The notes below the pieces were generated by a model. That model ran no database searches, was not told where the DNA came from, and was given only the letters and a program-made list of their open reading frames with translations. Positions 27,625 through 37,661 of a stretch of DNA of 64,000 bases are shown piece by piece (position 1 is the stretch's first letter; each line of letters opens with the position of its first letter). Origin of the DNA: Streptomyces sp. S.PB5 (lineage in GTDB: Bacteria; Actinomycetota; Actinomycetes; Streptomycetales; Streptomycetaceae); the NCBI RefSeq assembly GCF_030403745.1, contig NZ_JAQMWP010000006.1, positions 434,001 through 498,000 of the forward strand, in the 5' to 3' direction. The position numbers and the translations under genes are program-made.

Positions 27625-28128
27625 GTGACCGCGTACACCCAAGAAGCGAGCGTCCAGGAGACCGAGCGCGCCTGGATGGACGAGGCCATCGGCCTTGCCA
27701 CCGAGAGCGTGAGGAACGGCGGCGGTCCGTTCGGCGCGCTGATCGCCAAGGACGGCGAGATCGTGGCGATCGGGAACAACAAGGTCACGTCGCACCTCGA
27801 CCCGACGGCACACGGCGAGGTGAGCGCGATCCGCGCCGCCTGCCAGAAGCTGGGCAGCTTCTCCCTCGAAGGCTGCGTCCTGGTCACCTCGTGCGAGCCG
27901 TGCCCGATGTGCCTGTCCTCCGCGCTGTGGGCGCGCGTCGACCGGATCATCTTCGCCGCCGACCGCGACGACGCCGCGGTGGCCGGTTTCGACGACCGCA
28001 AGTTCTACGACCTGTTCGAGAAGCGTCCCGCCGAGCTGTGGCCGCTGGCGATCGAGCGGGTGGAGATGCCGAACCGCACGGCGCCCTTCGACGCGTGGCT
28101 GGCGAAGTCGGACCGCATCGACTACTGA
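27625..28128 (+). CDS. Guanine deaminase-type nucleoside/nucleobase deaminase
   Basis: The 167-residue protein starts at GTG with AAGGAG upstream. It has the zinc-deaminase motifs THGE-type HGE (TAHGEVSAIR, with catalytic Glu) and SCEPCPMCLS (two Zn-binding Cys). The length and the C-terminal FDDRKFYDLF resemble bacterial GuaD guanine deaminases of the CDA fold. Deamination of guanine to xanthine would feed the adjacent xanthine dehydrogenase. It has its own transcription unit after the xdh hairpin. Confidence 0.87.
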   Translation: MTAYTQEASVQETERAWMDEAIGLATESVRNGGGPFGALIAKDGEIVAIGNNKVTSHLDPTAHGEVSAIRAACQKLGSFSLEGCVLVTSCEPCPMCLSSALWARVDRIIFAADRDDAAVAGFDDRKFYDLFEKRPAELWPLAIERVEMPNRTAPFDAWLAKSDRIDY

Positions 28129-28156
28129 GAACGCGCCGAGTCCGGGTCGGTGTGCC

Positions 28157-30583
28157 CTACGCGGGCATCACGCCATGGATACGGGAGGGAGTGAAGACGC
28201 GTTCCGCCTCGCGCAAGTGGCACCACGCTTCGAGGTAGGGCGGGTCGAGCTCCAGGTCGCTGAGGGTCCGTACGGTCCGGTTGCCCGAGGTGGCGACGTA
28301 CTCGACCGTGATGGCCGCACCGGTGTCGATGGCATGGGCGACCTGGCGGACATCGCTGTACGACAGGTGCTTCGCGTAGCTGGCGACGATCTCCTCGGTG
28401 TCCGTCTCGAAAGGCACGCCGGTGCCGAACGGGTCGGGTTCCGGCGTCGTCGGCGGGGCCTTGAGGAGGCGGTCGGCCAAGGCGTCCATCCCGGTGTCGG
28501 CGGGCAGGTCCGAGGCGCGGGTCGCGGTGGTCCGGGGCCCGCGCCGCCCGACATCCCTTCGCGGGGACGGGACGGCGGCGGCCCTCTGCGGCAGGCGCTT
28601 CTCGATGCGCACCGTTCCCCCGGCGGTCTCGGCGACCGGGGCGTACCCCGCGGCGCGGAGCGCGGCGAGAGTCGTCGCGGGCGGGCTGCCGCTGACCAGG
28701 ACCGTCGGGGCGAGCTGCCGCAGGGCGAGCTTGGACAGTGCGCGGTGGGCGGCGAGTTCGGCCAGGAGCGCGGGTTCGTCGCCGTGGATGACGCAGGCCG
28801 CGGGGGCGATGCGCACCCGTCCATGACCTCGCGCGGTGTCGGCGATGAGATAGGTCAGCGGCTGCGGCAGGGCCGTGGCGGAGCTGTCGGCCAGGTCGGC
28901 CGCGATGTCGTCCGGGGTCCGGCCGGCGTCCAGGGCCCGGCGGACACTGCCGGCACTGAAGCGCCATACCGACGCCGTGCCACTGGTCTCCCGGTCGGCC
29001 ACCGAATCCAGCAGCGCGGAGAGTCGCGCGGACGGCGTGCCGGTGACGACGGCGGTGAGGTCGGCGCCGATCCGGGCGGTCGTGGTCGCGGGGGGCAGCA
29101 GCCGCCGGGCGGTGATGTCGAGCTCTTCGTCGGCGTGGGCCGCCAGGTGGACACCGAGCGGTGACAGCGCACCCCGTGCCAGCACGCCCAGCAGTTCGCC
29201 TTCGCGGATCACGGCGCTGAACGGTGCCGTGTCCTCGGGCGAGGCATCGTCGGCGAGCGGACGGTGCCAGGCCACGAGCGGCCCCAGCTCCGAAGCGACC
29301 TTCACACCCTGCCCTGCCGGGAGCCCCGCCGCCGCGGTGAGCAGCCCCTGGCGGGCCTGCAGACAGCCACCGCAGGGCGGCGCACCGGCGAGCGCGGGAA
29401 GCGCCTTGCCGTCTTCGTCGCGCGCCCGGCTGGGGGTGAGCGGCAGGTCCCGCCATGCCCGGAGCAGTACGGCGAGCTGTTCCGCAGGCTCCTGCCCGGC
29501 CCAGGCGTCGTAGGCCCCGGTGGGCGCCACGCGATCACCGTCACGGGCCAGCAGCCCAGCGGCGTACGCCGTCTCCAGGGCGATGCGTACGACGGCGTCG
29601 TCCGCCTGGGCGGCCTTGCCGAGCCGGGCCAGTTCACGCGCCCCGATCCCGCCCGACTTCAGCCGGGCCGGCGGGGCGGTCGCGCACGCCGACAGGACGG
29701 AGGCGGCCTGGGCCGCGAACGCGGTGGCGGCCACCGCGGCCTCCCGCTCCACCTCCGAGGAGGTGACGGGCACCAACTGTGGGAGAGGCGGCAGAGGTTC
29801 GAACGGAGCGTGCCAATCGGGGCCCCGCAGAGCCAAGGCCACTTCGACCGGCATCCGGACGGGCCCGTACCGGTGACGGTCCTGGAGCAGAAGCCCACGG
29901 TCGAGTGCCCAACGGGCACCCGGCTGGAGATCGAGTCCCAGAACCCCGAACACGGCGAACGGTGACGGACGCGGCGTGGACCCGGCACTCTCCTCAAGCA
30001 ACTTCCGTGTCGCTGCCGGTGCCCCCGCCACCAGCGCGGCGACCCGCTCCGCGTCACTGTGGTGCTCCACCAGAGCCGCGAGCCGCTGCTGCTTGGTGCC
30101 GGGTGGCTTGACACCCAGGACCACCAGCATGCCGCGCAGTTCCTCCGAGGTGGTGCCGGCCAGCAGCTCCTCCAGCGGGGCGTCAAGCCCCAGGGGCGTG
30201 CTCCATGCCTGGCGCAAGGGCGTGGACATACGGAGTGCCCCGTTGCCGTCGTGCCACACGAGCGCCCGATCCGACAGCTCCTCCAGGGTCGCGTCCAGCG
30301 CGTGCACCGCCGCAGGTGATGCCGAGCCGAGCAACTCCGCGAGGCTGTCCCGGGTCGCTCGTGCTCCCAGGGCTGCCAGTGCCTCGGCGGCCTGCAAGCA
30401 CGGCAGCGTGAGCCGCGGCAGGACGAGTGCCACGGACCCCGGACGCTGGAGACGGTCCGCCAGTTCGCCCACCGAGCGTGGTTCCGGAGAGGAGGCCGCG
30501 TCCTTCCGCATCGCGAGTACGCGTGCCAGACGGGAACGGTCGAGTCCGCTCAGCCAGGTCGCAAGCGTCGATCGGGACTTCAT
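28157..30583 (-). CDS. Helicase-associated (XPB/Ssl2-like) protein with C-terminal WYL-like domain, no ATPase motifs
   Basis: The 808-residue protein matches the actinobacterial 'helicase conserved C-terminal domain' family (Helicase_C_3/XPB-associated). The first half is a string of helical segments such as WLSGLDRSRLARVLAMRKD. The C-terminal part (residues about 740–790) has an IT-VEY-…-R-…-L-DPPYLEAWC pattern like a WYL ligand domain. No Walker A or DEAD/DEAH box is visible, so it is not a complete helicase. Function is unknown; a DNA-binding or regulatory role is plausible. The start at 30583 (MKSRSTLATW) has a weak ribosome binding site. Confidence 0.8.
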   Translation of the reverse strand: MKSRSTLATWLSGLDRSRLARVLAMRKDAASSPEPRSVGELADRLQRPGSVALVLPRLTLPCLQAAEALAALGARATRDSLAELLGSASPAAVHALDATLEELSDRALVWHDGNGALRMSTPLRQAWSTPLGLDAPLEELLAGTTSEELRGMLVVLGVKPPGTKQQRLAALVEHHSDAERVAALVAGAPAATRKLLEESAGSTPRPSPFAVFGVLGLDLQPGARWALDRGLLLQDRHRYGPVRMPVEVALALRGPDWHAPFEPLPPLPQLVPVTSSEVEREAAVAATAFAAQAASVLSACATAPPARLKSGGIGARELARLGKAAQADDAVVRIALETAYAAGLLARDGDRVAPTGAYDAWAGQEPAEQLAVLLRAWRDLPLTPSRARDEDGKALPALAGAPPCGGCLQARQGLLTAAAGLPAGQGVKVASELGPLVAWHRPLADDASPEDTAPFSAVIREGELLGVLARGALSPLGVHLAAHADEELDITARRLLPPATTTARIGADLTAVVTGTPSARLSALLDSVADRETSGTASVWRFSAGSVRRALDAGRTPDDIAADLADSSATALPQPLTYLIADTARGHGRVRIAPAACVIHGDEPALLAELAAHRALSKLALRQLAPTVLVSGSPPATTLAALRAAGYAPVAETAGGTVRIEKRLPQRAAAVPSPRRDVGRRGPRTTATRASDLPADTGMDALADRLLKAPPTTPEPDPFGTGVPFETDTEEIVASYAKHLSYSDVRQVAHAIDTGAAITVEYVATSGNRTVRTLSDLELDPPYLEAWCHLREAERVFTPSRIHGVMPA

Positions 30584-30660
30584 GAAGGTCAAGGATGGCG
30601 CAGTTCCATGATCGGCGGATGCCGTACCGGCTGAGACGGAAACTGAGGCGGAGAACGTCG

Positions 30661-30690
30661 AAGGGCCCCACCGCGAACGGTGGGGCCCTT
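30661..30690. terminator. Terminator downstream of tRNA-Ser
   Basis: AAGGGCCCCACC (30661–30672) and GGTGGGGCCCTT (30679–30690) form a 12-bp perfect stem with a six-base loop. On the − strand it lies 24 bp beyond the tRNA-Ser 3' end. Confidence 0.8.
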
Positions 30691-30713
30691 CGACATCGTG
30701 CCCGGTGAGGCAC

Positions 30714-30801
30714 TGGCGGAGGATACGAGATTCGAACTCGTGAGGGGTTGCCCCCAACACGCTTTCCAAGCGTGCGCCCTAGGCCTCTAGGCGAATCCTC
30801 C
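30714..30801 (-). tRNA. tRNA-Ser (anticodon GGA)
   Basis: The − strand folds as a class II tRNA. Its acceptor is GGAGGAT/ATCCTCC, the anticodon loop TTGGAAA carries GGA, a long variable arm (GTTGGGGGCAACC region) is present, and the T-loop is canonical TTCGAAT. The CCA end is encoded (30714–30716). It lies between the helicase-associated gene and the SRP RNA. Confidence 0.96.
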
Positions 30802-30873
30802 GCCGCAAACAATACAAGACGTTGAGGAGTGCTCGCGAACTCGTTCCCGGCCCCCGCCATCAGGTACTGTTTG

Positions 30874-30967
30874 GGCAGCCCCTCACGCGGCGCTATCTGA
30901 CTGAACTCCCCCAGGGCCGGAAGGCAGCAAGGGTAGGTCGGCTCTGGCGGGTGCGTGGGGGGCGCTT
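30874..30967 (+). ncRNA. ffs: Signal recognition particle RNA (small bacterial form)
   Basis: The conserved SRP domain-IV loop is present (GGGCCGGAAGGCAGCAAGGG at 30914–30933). The ends pair perfectly as GCCCCTCACGC (30878–30888) and GCGTGGGGGGC (30953–30963), giving one long hairpin of about 95 bases. The exact ends are approximate. It binds Ffh for co-translational membrane targeting. It precedes dnaX, an arrangement seen in other streptomycetes. Confidence 0.93.
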
Positions 30968-31032
30968 GCGTTTCCGGGCCGGGGTCCCGTGCGTGGGGCT
31001 GGTTGTCAGTGGGCGCCTATAACCTCGTATGC

Positions 31033-33567
31033 GTGTCGTCTCTCGCGCTGTACCGCCGCTATCGCCCGGAGTCGTTCGCCGAGGTCATCGGGCAGGAGCA
31101 TGTCACCGACCCGCTGCAGCAGGCGCTGCGGAACAACCGGGTCAATCACGCGTACCTGTTCAGCGGTCCGCGCGGCTGCGGCAAGACGACCAGCGCGCGC
31201 ATCCTGGCCCGCTGTCTGAACTGTGAGCAAGGTCCCACCCCGACGCCGTGCGGGGAGTGCCAGTCCTGCCGTGACCTGGCCAGGAACGGGCCGGGATCCA
31301 TCGACGTCATCGAGATCGACGCCGCATCCCACGGTGGCGTGGACGACGCCCGTGAGCTGCGCGAGAAGGCCTTCTTCGGGCCCGCCGGCAGCCGTTACAA
31401 GATCTACATCATCGACGAGGCCCACATGGTCACGTCGGCGGGCTTCAACGCGCTGCTGAAGGTCGTCGAGGAGCCCCCGGAGCACCTCAAGTTCATCTTC
31501 GCCACGACCGAGCCCGAGAAGGTCATCGGGACGATCCGGTCCCGGACCCACCACTACCCCTTCCGGCTCGTGCCGCCGGGGACGCTGCGCGACTACCTCG
31601 GCGAGGTCTGCGGCAAGGAGAACATCCCGGTCGAGGAGGGCGTACTCCCCCTCGTCGTGCGCGCGGGCCAGGGCTCCGTGCGTGACTCCATGTCCGTCAT
31701 GGACCAGCTGCTCGCCGGTGCGCGGGAGGAGGGTGTGACGTATGCCATGGCCACCTCCCTCCTCGGCTACACCGACGGCTCCCTCCTCGACTCCGTCGTC
31801 GAGGCCTTCGCCACCGGCGACGGCGCCGCCGCCTTCGAGGTCGTCGACCGGGTCATCGAGGGCGGCAACGACCCGCGCCGCTTCGTCGCCGACCTCCTGG
31901 AGCGTCTGCGCGACCTCGTGATCCTCGCCGCCGTCCCGGACGCCACCGAGACCGGCCTCATCGACGCCCCCGCCGACGTCCTGGAGCGCATGCAGGCCCA
32001 GGCCGCCACCTTCGGCCCCGCCGAACTCAGCCGCGCCGCCGACCTCGTCAACGCGGGCCTCACCGAGATGCGGGGCGCCACCTCCCCCCGCCTCCAGCTC
32101 GAGCTGATCTGCGCCCGCGTGATGCTCCCGGCCGCCTACGGCGACGAGCGGTCCGTCATGGCCCGCCTCGACCGCCTCGAGCGCGGCGTGAACTTCTCCG
32201 GCGGCGGGGCCGGACCCGCGATGGGATATGTCCCCGGTCCCGACATGCATGGAGGAGCGGCCGGGGCCCCGGCCCAGACTCCGGTCCCAGCGGGCGGCGG
32301 CGCCGCGGCAGCACGCGCCGCGGTACGGGCATCGGGCGCACCGAGCGGCGCGGGCACAGGCACACCGCAGGGCACCGGCACGGGTTACGGCCCCACTCCG
32401 GGCCAGGGCGCGGCTCCGGGGTACGGCGGTGCCCCCGGGCAGGGCGGGGCTCCTGGTTATGGCGGTGCCCCCAGCCAGGCAGGTACCCCCGGTCAGACCG
32501 GTGCCCCCGGCTACGGTGGCGCTCCCGGCCAGGGCGGCGCCGCAGCGTACGGTGCCGCCCCGGGCCAGGCCCCGGCTCCGGCCGGGACCGGCGATGCCGG
32601 CGAAGCCACCGGTCCGGCCGGCGCACCCTCTGGTCCCGCAGGCGCACCCCCCAGCCCCGCAGGCGGGGTCGGCGAAGCCCAGCCCCAGCAGCAGCCCCAA
32701 GCTGCCGCCACCCCCCCGCCCGCCTCCCCGGCCCCCACGGCCCCGACCACCTCCGCCCCCGGCGCCTGGCCCACCGCGGCCCCCGTCGGCGGTGGCCGAC
32801 GCCCCGGTGGCTGGCCCACGGCGGCCCCGGCCGGCGGCGGACAGCCCCCGGCCGCCCCCGGCGCCCCCGCCCCGTCGTCCACACCCACCCCGCCCCCCAC
32901 CCAGGCGCCCCAGGCAGCGGCACCCCCCGCCGCGGCCGCCTCCTACGCACCCCCGGCCGGCGGCCTCGACCCCCGCATGCTCTGGCCGAACATCCTGGAG
33001 GCCGTCAAGAGCCGCCGCCGCTTCACCTGGATCCTGCTCAGCCAGAACGCCCAGGTGGCCGGCTTCGACGGCACCACCCTCCAGCTCGGCTTCGTCAACG
33101 CCGGTGCGCGCGACAACTTCGTGAGCAGCGGCAGCGAGGACATCCTGAAGCAGGCGCTGGGCGAGCAGTTCGGCGTCCAGTGGAAGATCGAGGCGATCGT
33201 CGACGCGTCGGGCGGCGGCGCGGCACCCCCGCAGACCGGCGGCGGCATGTCCGGCTTCAACGGCGGTGGCGGTTACGCCGGCGGCGGCGCCCCCGGCGGT
33301 TACGGCGGAGGCGGCGCCCCCACCCAGCAGCGCCCGGCGGCCCCGGCACCCACCTCCGCGGCGGCCCCCGCACCGGCCCCGGCGTCACCGCCCCCGGCGG
33401 CCGTCCCCACCCCCCAGCCGTCCGCCCCCGAACCACCCCCGGTCGCCCCTGAGGACGACATCCCCGAGGACGACGACCCCGACCTCAACGAATCGGCCCT
33501 CTCCGGCCGCGAACTGATCGTGCGGGAGCTGGGGGCGACGGTGGTGGAGGAGATCGCGAACGAGTAG
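31033..33567 (+). CDS. dnaX: DNA polymerase III subunit gamma/tau
   Basis: The 844-residue clamp-loader ATPase begins MSSLALYRRYRPESFAEVIG. The P-loop GPRGCGKT is at residues 45–52, the zinc Cys cluster (CLNCEQG…CGECQSC) near residues 62–80, and the Walker B DEAH near 133. After residue about 395 it has a linker of roughly 240 residues, almost all Gly, Pro, Ala, Gln. A tau-type domain follows (RRFTWILLSQNAQVAGF, then ARDNFVSSGSEDILKQAL), then a second Gly/Pro-rich tract and an acidic conserved tail ending in EEIANE. I chose GTG 31033 because the conserved N-terminus starts there. No ribosome binding site precedes it, so translation may be leaderless; TATAAC lies about ten bases upstream. Confidence 0.95.
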   Translation: MSSLALYRRYRPESFAEVIGQEHVTDPLQQALRNNRVNHAYLFSGPRGCGKTTSARILARCLNCEQGPTPTPCGECQSCRDLARNGPGSIDVIEIDAASHGGVDDARELREKAFFGPAGSRYKIYIIDEAHMVTSAGFNALLKVVEEPPEHLKFIFATTEPEKVIGTIRSRTHHYPFRLVPPGTLRDYLGEVCGKENIPVEEGVLPLVVRAGQGSVRDSMSVMDQLLAGAREEGVTYAMATSLLGYTDGSLLDSVVEAFATGDGAAAFEVVDRVIEGGNDPRRFVADLLERLRDLVILAAVPDATETGLIDAPADVLERMQAQAATFGPAELSRAADLVNAGLTEMRGATSPRLQLELICARVMLPAAYGDERSVMARLDRLERGVNFSGGGAGPAMGYVPGPDMHGGAAGAPAQTPVPAGGGAAAARAAVRASGAPSGAGTGTPQGTGTGYGPTPGQGAAPGYGGAPGQGGAPGYGGAPSQAGTPGQTGAPGYGGAPGQGGAAAYGAAPGQAPAPAGTGDAGEATGPAGAPSGPAGAPPSPAGGVGEAQPQQQPQAAATPPPASPAPTAPTTSAPGAWPTAAPVGGGRRPGGWPTAAPAGGGQPPAAPGAPAPSSTPTPPPTQAPQAAAPPAAAASYAPPAGGLDPRMLWPNILEAVKSRRRFTWILLSQNAQVAGFDGTTLQLGFVNAGARDNFVSSGSEDILKQALGEQFGVQWKIEAIVDASGGGAAPPQTGGGMSGFNGGGGYAGGGAPGGYGGGGAPTQQRPAAPAPTSAAAPAPAPASPPPAAVPTPQPSAPEPPPVAPEDDIPEDDDPDLNESALSGRELIVRELGATVVEEIANE

Positions 33568-33740
33568 GGGCAGGCCAGGGCTGCTCGGAGGGCATGCACG
33601 GCACACCTGCCGAGGCCCGCCGGGAACCCCACTGAACAGCCGCCCACCCCGCTCATTAGGAGAAACCCACAACACCCACCCCCCACCGCCTTCAGCAACC
33701 CGCACAATTCCCCGAGCCCCTCGCCGGTTACGCTGACCCC

Positions 33741-34994
<1,254 letters not shown>

Positions 34995-35042
34995 CCACCG
35001 GGCTCAGCCCGGCGCCGAACACCGCTCCGACGGAGTGAACCC

Positions 35043-35080
35043 GTCAGGCCCCGAATCCGTCTCAGGATTCGGGGCCTGAC
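35043..35080 (+). terminator. Terminator of purD
   Basis: GTCAGGCCCCGAATCC (35043–35058) pairs with GGATTCGGGGCCTGAC (35065–35080), a 16-bp perfect stem with a six-base loop, 49 bp after the purD stop. Confidence 0.88.
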
Positions 35081-35421
35081 GCGTCCCCGGAAGGACTGAC
35101 CCGTCCCCGGGACTGGACACCCGGGGACGGGGGAAGACTGGATCCGGTGCCGGACGGGGGCTGAATTTGAGTCAAGATCCAGGGCCTGATCTTCGCTGTC
35201 CGTCATCCACCTTTCCCCAAAGCCATTCCATCGAGTGACCGCAGCCGTTAACGGCTGACGGGGGCCAGGGCCCCAACTAGGGTGCGGCGCAAGCGTTCCG
35301 GCGCGTTCCGGCACTTGGCCCACCGGCATTGCGATGTCAGTGGTGGGTGCCACAGTGGGGGAGTGAGCAACGCCAGGACAGGCAGACAGCCAGGACAGCA
35401 GGGAGGGGGTGGCATCCGGTC
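35081..35421 (+). other. 341-bp intergenic region upstream of the M48-like membrane protein
   Basis: No convincing ORF lies here. It holds a 16-bp perfect palindrome CAGCCGTTAACGGCTG (35242–35257) and two GCGTTCCGGC repeats (about 35294–35309). A GC-rich leader precedes the GTG start at 35422. No clear −10/−35 pair is seen. Confidence 0.5.
35242..35257. promoter_or_regulatory. 16-bp perfect palindrome, candidate operator
   Basis: CAGCCGTTAACGGCTG is self-complementary throughout and has an AT centre in very GC-rich surroundings, as operators often do. It is 165 bp before the M48-like gene. The binding protein is unknown. Confidence 0.4.
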
Positions 35422-37389
35422 GTGACCGGCATGGGTGGAGAGATGGGCGCACAGGCCGCCCGCTCCCGGGCGCTCGCCGTGCTGCGCATCCGCAGCCGGG
35501 CGCTGGCCGTCGCGCTGCTGCCCGCGGCCGTCGCCGTGGTGCTGCTCGCGGGCGGTTCCACCGGCCATCTCGTGGGTCCCGGCTGGCACGCCGCCCGCTG
35601 GGCCGTCACTCCGCTGGCCGTCCTGGTCCTGCTCGCCGCCGCCGCCATCGCCCTGGTCGTGGCCCGCGCCCGCCCGGCCATGAGCCCGACGGTCCCGATC
35701 GCCGAGGAATCGGCGCCCGACCTCTACCGCATGGTGCGCGACCTGGCCGACCGCCTCGACGTCCCCGCCCCCTCCGCGATAGCGCTCACCCCGGACTGCG
35801 ACAGCTGGCTGGAGGACCGCACCCATCCGGCCCACGGCCCGCCCCCGCAGCAGGACCGCGACGAGCTCACGGGCGTACGCGGCCCGCGCCGCACCGCCGC
35901 CGCGCCCGTCCTGGTCATCGGCTCCCCGTTCCTGTGGTGGATGCGCGTCGGCGAACTCCGCGCGGTCCTCGCCCCGGTCGTCGCCGGTACGGGCCCCTCG
36001 GCGCACCCCGACATAGCCGCGGCCCGCCGTTTCGTCCGAGGCCTGGACGCCGCGGTGGCCGTGGCCTCGGCCTCCGGCCGCTGCCCGATGACCCGGGTCG
36101 TCTGCGCCGGCGTCGGCTGGGTGGCCCGCCTCCTTCTGCACAGCTGCCGTGAACACGCGGCCCAGATGGAGCGAGGGGTCGCCGCGGCGGCGGCCGAGCG
36201 TGCCCAGGCCGTGGACTACGGCCTGCGGATCGTCGCCCAGGAACAGGTGGGCCTGGCTTACGCGGGCTGGGACCGCCTCCTCACCCGCGTCGCCCTCCCG
36301 GCCTGGCGGATGGGCCGCTGGCCGTCCCGCCTGGACGCGGGAGTGGTGGCCGCCCTGACGGAACTCTCCCGCCGCGACCGCCTGGCCGAGGGCTTCGCCT
36401 CCCGCCTGGGCGAACGCCCGGCCTGCGACCTCCTGGAAGAACCCGGCGCGATAGACGAGGCCACCTCCCTGCTGGCCGCCCGCCTCTTCCACGGCGGCCC
36501 CGCGGAATCCGGCCCCGACTGGTCCCCGGTCGACTGGCAGGAATACCCCGACGAGGTCGTCGACCGAAAGTGGCGCCTGGACGCGGCCCGCCTCCACCGA
36601 GTCCTCGACGCCCAGGGCGTCCGCCGCACCCCGGAAACAGACGGCCCAACCCTGGCAAGAGTCCTGACCCACCTGTCGACTCCGAGCCACACCGCCCCCG
36701 ACCCCCTTCAGGACACGGGAAGGCACCCGGCCCCCAACGAAGACCCGGACCAGACCCCCCACCCCGAGCCCAGCCCGGCACCGCCGACGGACTCCGAGCC
36801 GACATCTGCAACGGCAGGCGCGGGGGCTTCCGGGCCGCCGCCAGCCCCGAACGCTCCCGCAGCCGCCAATGGCGAGTCCGCCCCGCAGGGGTCACCCGCA
36901 CCTGGCCACGAAACCCGCACGGGTGGTGCGGGTGGGAACACAACGTCCGAAGGCGAAGCCGAGGACGAGACCGACGCCGACGCCGACGCGGAACCCGACG
37001 TCGACAACGAACGCACCGCCACCCTCGCCGCAGCCCTCACCGCGGAACTGGCCCGAGAAGAGGCCGCCGCCCCCAAGACCCAGACCCCCGACACCACCTT
37101 CTGGGACGAAGGCGAACTCCCTCTCTTCCCCCCACAGGCCCCCCGCACAGCCCGCGAACTCCTCACCGACCACGTCACGGCGATGGTCTGCTGCGCCGCG
37201 ATGGACACCGCCGGCGCCACCCCCGGCCTCGACTGGCTCGACGGCCCGATCCTCCTCATCGACGGCGAACGCGCGGCCGACCTCACCCCGCGAGTCCTCA
37301 GCCTCATCGAGGACGGCGACCCCGCCCCCCTGCGCACCTGGCTGCTGGAATCCGGAATACGCCCGGAGAAGCCGGTCCGCCTCGTCTGA
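35422..37389 (+). CDS. Membrane-anchored M48-like pseudoprotease with long disordered region
   Basis: The 655-residue protein has two N-terminal membrane spans (about residues 30–80). An M48-protease-like segment follows: APDLYRMVRDLADRLDVPAP, VLVIGSPFLWWM and GELRAVLAP. In active M48 enzymes that last segment continues as AHELGH. Here it reads APVVAGTG, so the zinc motif is missing. Residues about 425–570 are a charged Pro/Ala/Glu/Asp linker, and a conserved C-terminal domain (TARELLTDHVTAMVCCAAMD) follows. I place the start at GTG 35422, after a GGGAGGGGGT stretch; ATGs at 35431 and 35443 are alternatives. Function unknown. Confidence 0.7.
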   Translation: MTGMGGEMGAQAARSRALAVLRIRSRALAVALLPAAVAVVLLAGGSTGHLVGPGWHAARWAVTPLAVLVLLAAAAIALVVARARPAMSPTVPIAEESAPDLYRMVRDLADRLDVPAPSAIALTPDCDSWLEDRTHPAHGPPPQQDRDELTGVRGPRRTAAAPVLVIGSPFLWWMRVGELRAVLAPVVAGTGPSAHPDIAAARRFVRGLDAAVAVASASGRCPMTRVVCAGVGWVARLLLHSCREHAAQMERGVAAAAAERAQAVDYGLRIVAQEQVGLAYAGWDRLLTRVALPAWRMGRWPSRLDAGVVAALTELSRRDRLAEGFASRLGERPACDLLEEPGAIDEATSLLAARLFHGGPAESGPDWSPVDWQEYPDEVVDRKWRLDAARLHRVLDAQGVRRTPETDGPTLARVLTHLSTPSHTAPDPLQDTGRHPAPNEDPDQTPHPEPSPAPPTDSEPTSATAGAGASGPPPAPNAPAAANGESAPQGSPAPGHETRTGGAGGNTTSEGEAEDETDADADAEPDVDNERTATLAAALTAELAREEAAAPKTQTPDTTFWDEGELPLFPPQAPRTARELLTDHVTAMVCCAAMDTAGATPGLDWLDGPILLIDGERAADLTPRVLSLIEDGDPAPLRTWLLESGIRPEKPVRLV

Positions 37390-37588
37390 GCCAGACCCCC
37401 AGCAGCGCCGGCGCCAGCGCCGGCCCCGGAGCAAACACCCGGCACAACTCCCGTACCGGAAGACCCTGTTCCACTTTCGGCCAATTCGCAACGAATAGTG
37501 ACAGCCTGCGTGCGTAATGTGATGTGCTGGGACCGATCGAGCACATGGCAAGGGCTTACGACATAAGACAGCCGTCACAGCAGCGCAC

Positions 37589-37636
37589 GCACGAACTCAG
37601 GCACGAACTCAGGCACAAACTCACGCACGAACACAC
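37589..37636 (+). repeat. Four tandem 12-bp repeats
   Basis: Two exact copies of GCACGAACTCAG are followed by GCACAAACTCAC and GCACGAACACAC, upstream of the DMFase-like gene by 26 bp. They could be within its 5' leader. Confidence 0.8.
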
Positions 37637-37661
37637 GGGGGCACGAGGGAGGGGAGCAGCC

